Source of the DNA: Bacteroidales bacterium UBA755
GTDB taxonomy: Bacteria > Bacteroidota > Bacteroidia > Bacteroidales > UBA932
Reading direction: 5' to 3'
Assembly: GCA_002297815.1 (NCBI GenBank)
Contig: DBKH01000087.1
Coordinates: 1-6,643 of the forward strand
DNA length: 6,643 nucleotides
This document shows, one piece after another, positions 6,280 through 6,643 of this stretch; the stretch's first letter is position 1, and every line of letters begins with the position of its first letter. The notes beneath the pieces are model-generated. The model was not told where the DNA came from, searched no databases, and was given only the letters and a program-made list of their open reading frames with translations. The position numbers and the translations under genes are program-made.

Positions 6280-6307
6280 CAGCCCAGGTTTCATGCCGTC
6301 AGGGCTG
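6280..6307 (-). promoter_or_regulatory. Leader hairpin upstream of the nuclease-ATPase gene
   Basis: CAGCCC and GGGCTG (6280-6285 and 6302-6307) form a perfect 6-bp stem with a 16-base loop. The stem lies between the candidate -7 box and the Shine-Dalgarno site, ending about 21 bases before the latter. An A-rich single strand follows. It may affect mRNA stability or translation. It may also be chance. Confidence 0.3.
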
Positions 6308-6314
6308 ATAATTA

Positions 6315-6322
6315 CAAAGTTA
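6315..6322 (-). promoter_or_regulatory. Candidate -7 box for the nuclease-ATPase gene
   Basis: The minus strand reads TAACTTTG, an exact TAnnTTTG match about 70 bp upstream of the start codon. A TTTTTGACA lies only 11 bp further upstream, too close for the usual -33 spacing. Confidence 0.4.
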
Positions 6323-6503
6323 ATCTTTTTTGTCAAAAATAGAAATAGTATTCAAGAGTACCTGTACCCATAACATCAAGATAAAATATTATTCCGGCCG
6401 AAATATTCAATTCCCCTGTTCCAGATGAAATCACCGAGTGACAGTCCTTGGAAGCTGTTTTTACCGGTACGTCTCGGACGTGATAATATTCTTTCAATAC
6501 ATT

Positions 6504-6643
6504 CTAATACAAAAAACCGAACAGCCATAGCGGGATTCGTGCTCCGTAACCTGTCTCAATGCCATCTATGGCGAGGAAACTGTCTGGAATGTCGGCTATT
6601 TGTGAGAAGTCTTTAGATGGTCCTCCTACTTCCACTCTCAGCT
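6504..6643 (-). CDS. C-terminal end of a predicted AAA-type ATPase (COG1373-like), cut by the window edge
   Basis: The minus strand from 6641 is open for 45 codons, beginning LRVEVGGPSKDFSQIADI and ending IETGYGARIPLWLFGFLY before TAG at 6504-6506. The blocks EVGG, QIAD-x-PDS, DGIETG and the terminal IPLWLFGFLY match, from memory, the C-terminus of a common Bacteroidales ATPase family. That family has an N-terminal P-loop domain of the AAA_14 type and a restriction-endonuclease-like tail, and is usually annotated as an ATP-binding protein of COG1373. The tail of such proteins commonly holds an EVGG-type strand of the nuclease-like fold. The start, Walker motifs and most of the protein lie beyond the right edge. 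It is followed after 258 bp by the nuclease-ATPase on the same strand. Confidence 0.75.
   Translation of the reverse strand, partial: LRVEVGGPSKDFSQIADIPDSFLAIDGIETGYGARIPLWLFGFLY

Noticed and set aside
6469..6481. ACGTC-tcg-GACGT hairpin as terminator of the right-edge ATPase gene
   Set aside because: The stem is five base pairs and is followed on the minus strand by ACCGGTAAAAAC, not a T-run.
6425..6616. Plus-strand open frame of 63 codons at the right end
   Set aside because: It overlaps the recognised minus-strand ATPase tail and has no family features of its own.
1..6643. CRISPR array, tRNA or rRNA gene, insertion-sequence ends
   Set aside because: I saw no regularly spaced identical repeats, no tRNA-like cloverleaf in the gaps, and no transposase with flanking inverted repeats.

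Overview
The window looks like a chromosomal segment from a Bacteroidales bacterium. The evidence is the set of protein families: a WYL-domain regulator with a Bacteroidales-type N-terminus, a secreted C69 dipeptidase, a short secreted NodB deacetylase, an AAA-ATPase-like/PD-(D/E)XK protein and the tail of a COG1373-type ATPase. Sequences matching the Bacteroidetes -7 promoter consensus TAnnTTTG, and mostly weak Shine-Dalgarno sites, agree with this. I cannot fix the family or genus from sequence alone, and nothing here is a clear phage, conjugative or insertion-sequence gene.

Layout from left to right. Positions 1-269 are non-coding and hold a diverged pair of ~79-bp direct repeats 123 bp apart, with an inverted copy of their leading decamer. 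A two-gene minus-strand unit follows: a WYL transcriptional regulator (777-1727) and, 12 bp downstream, a DEDDh 3'-5' exonuclease (270-764). The 267-bp gap 1728-1994 is divergent and carries a TACATTTG -7-like box for each direction. On the plus strand come a secreted C69 peptidase (1995-3572) and a secreted polysaccharide deacetylase (3626-4354), 53 bp apart. The deacetylase changes codon usage abruptly in its last third. A convergent gap (4355-4706) is rich in small repeats and hairpins and has one doubtful small ORF. The rest is minus strand: a 512-residue AAA-ATPase-like/PD-(D/E)XK nuclease (4707-6245) with an unusually strong Shine-Dalgarno site, a 258-bp leader region, and the C-terminal 45 residues of another predicted ATPase that enters from the right edge (6504-6643).

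Functionally there are three blocks. The regulator and exonuclease may form a DNA-damage or nucleic-acid-sensing module; this is inference from what is known of other WYL proteins. The peptidase and deacetylase are both exported and probably act on peptides and on glycans or peptidoglycan in the envelope. The two ATPases belong to abundant, poorly understood Bacteroidales families. No complete new system is demonstrated. The points most worth a second look are the WYL-exonuclease pair, the nuclease-ATPase with its flanking dyads, the repeat-rich non-coding gaps and the mosaic deacetylase gene.
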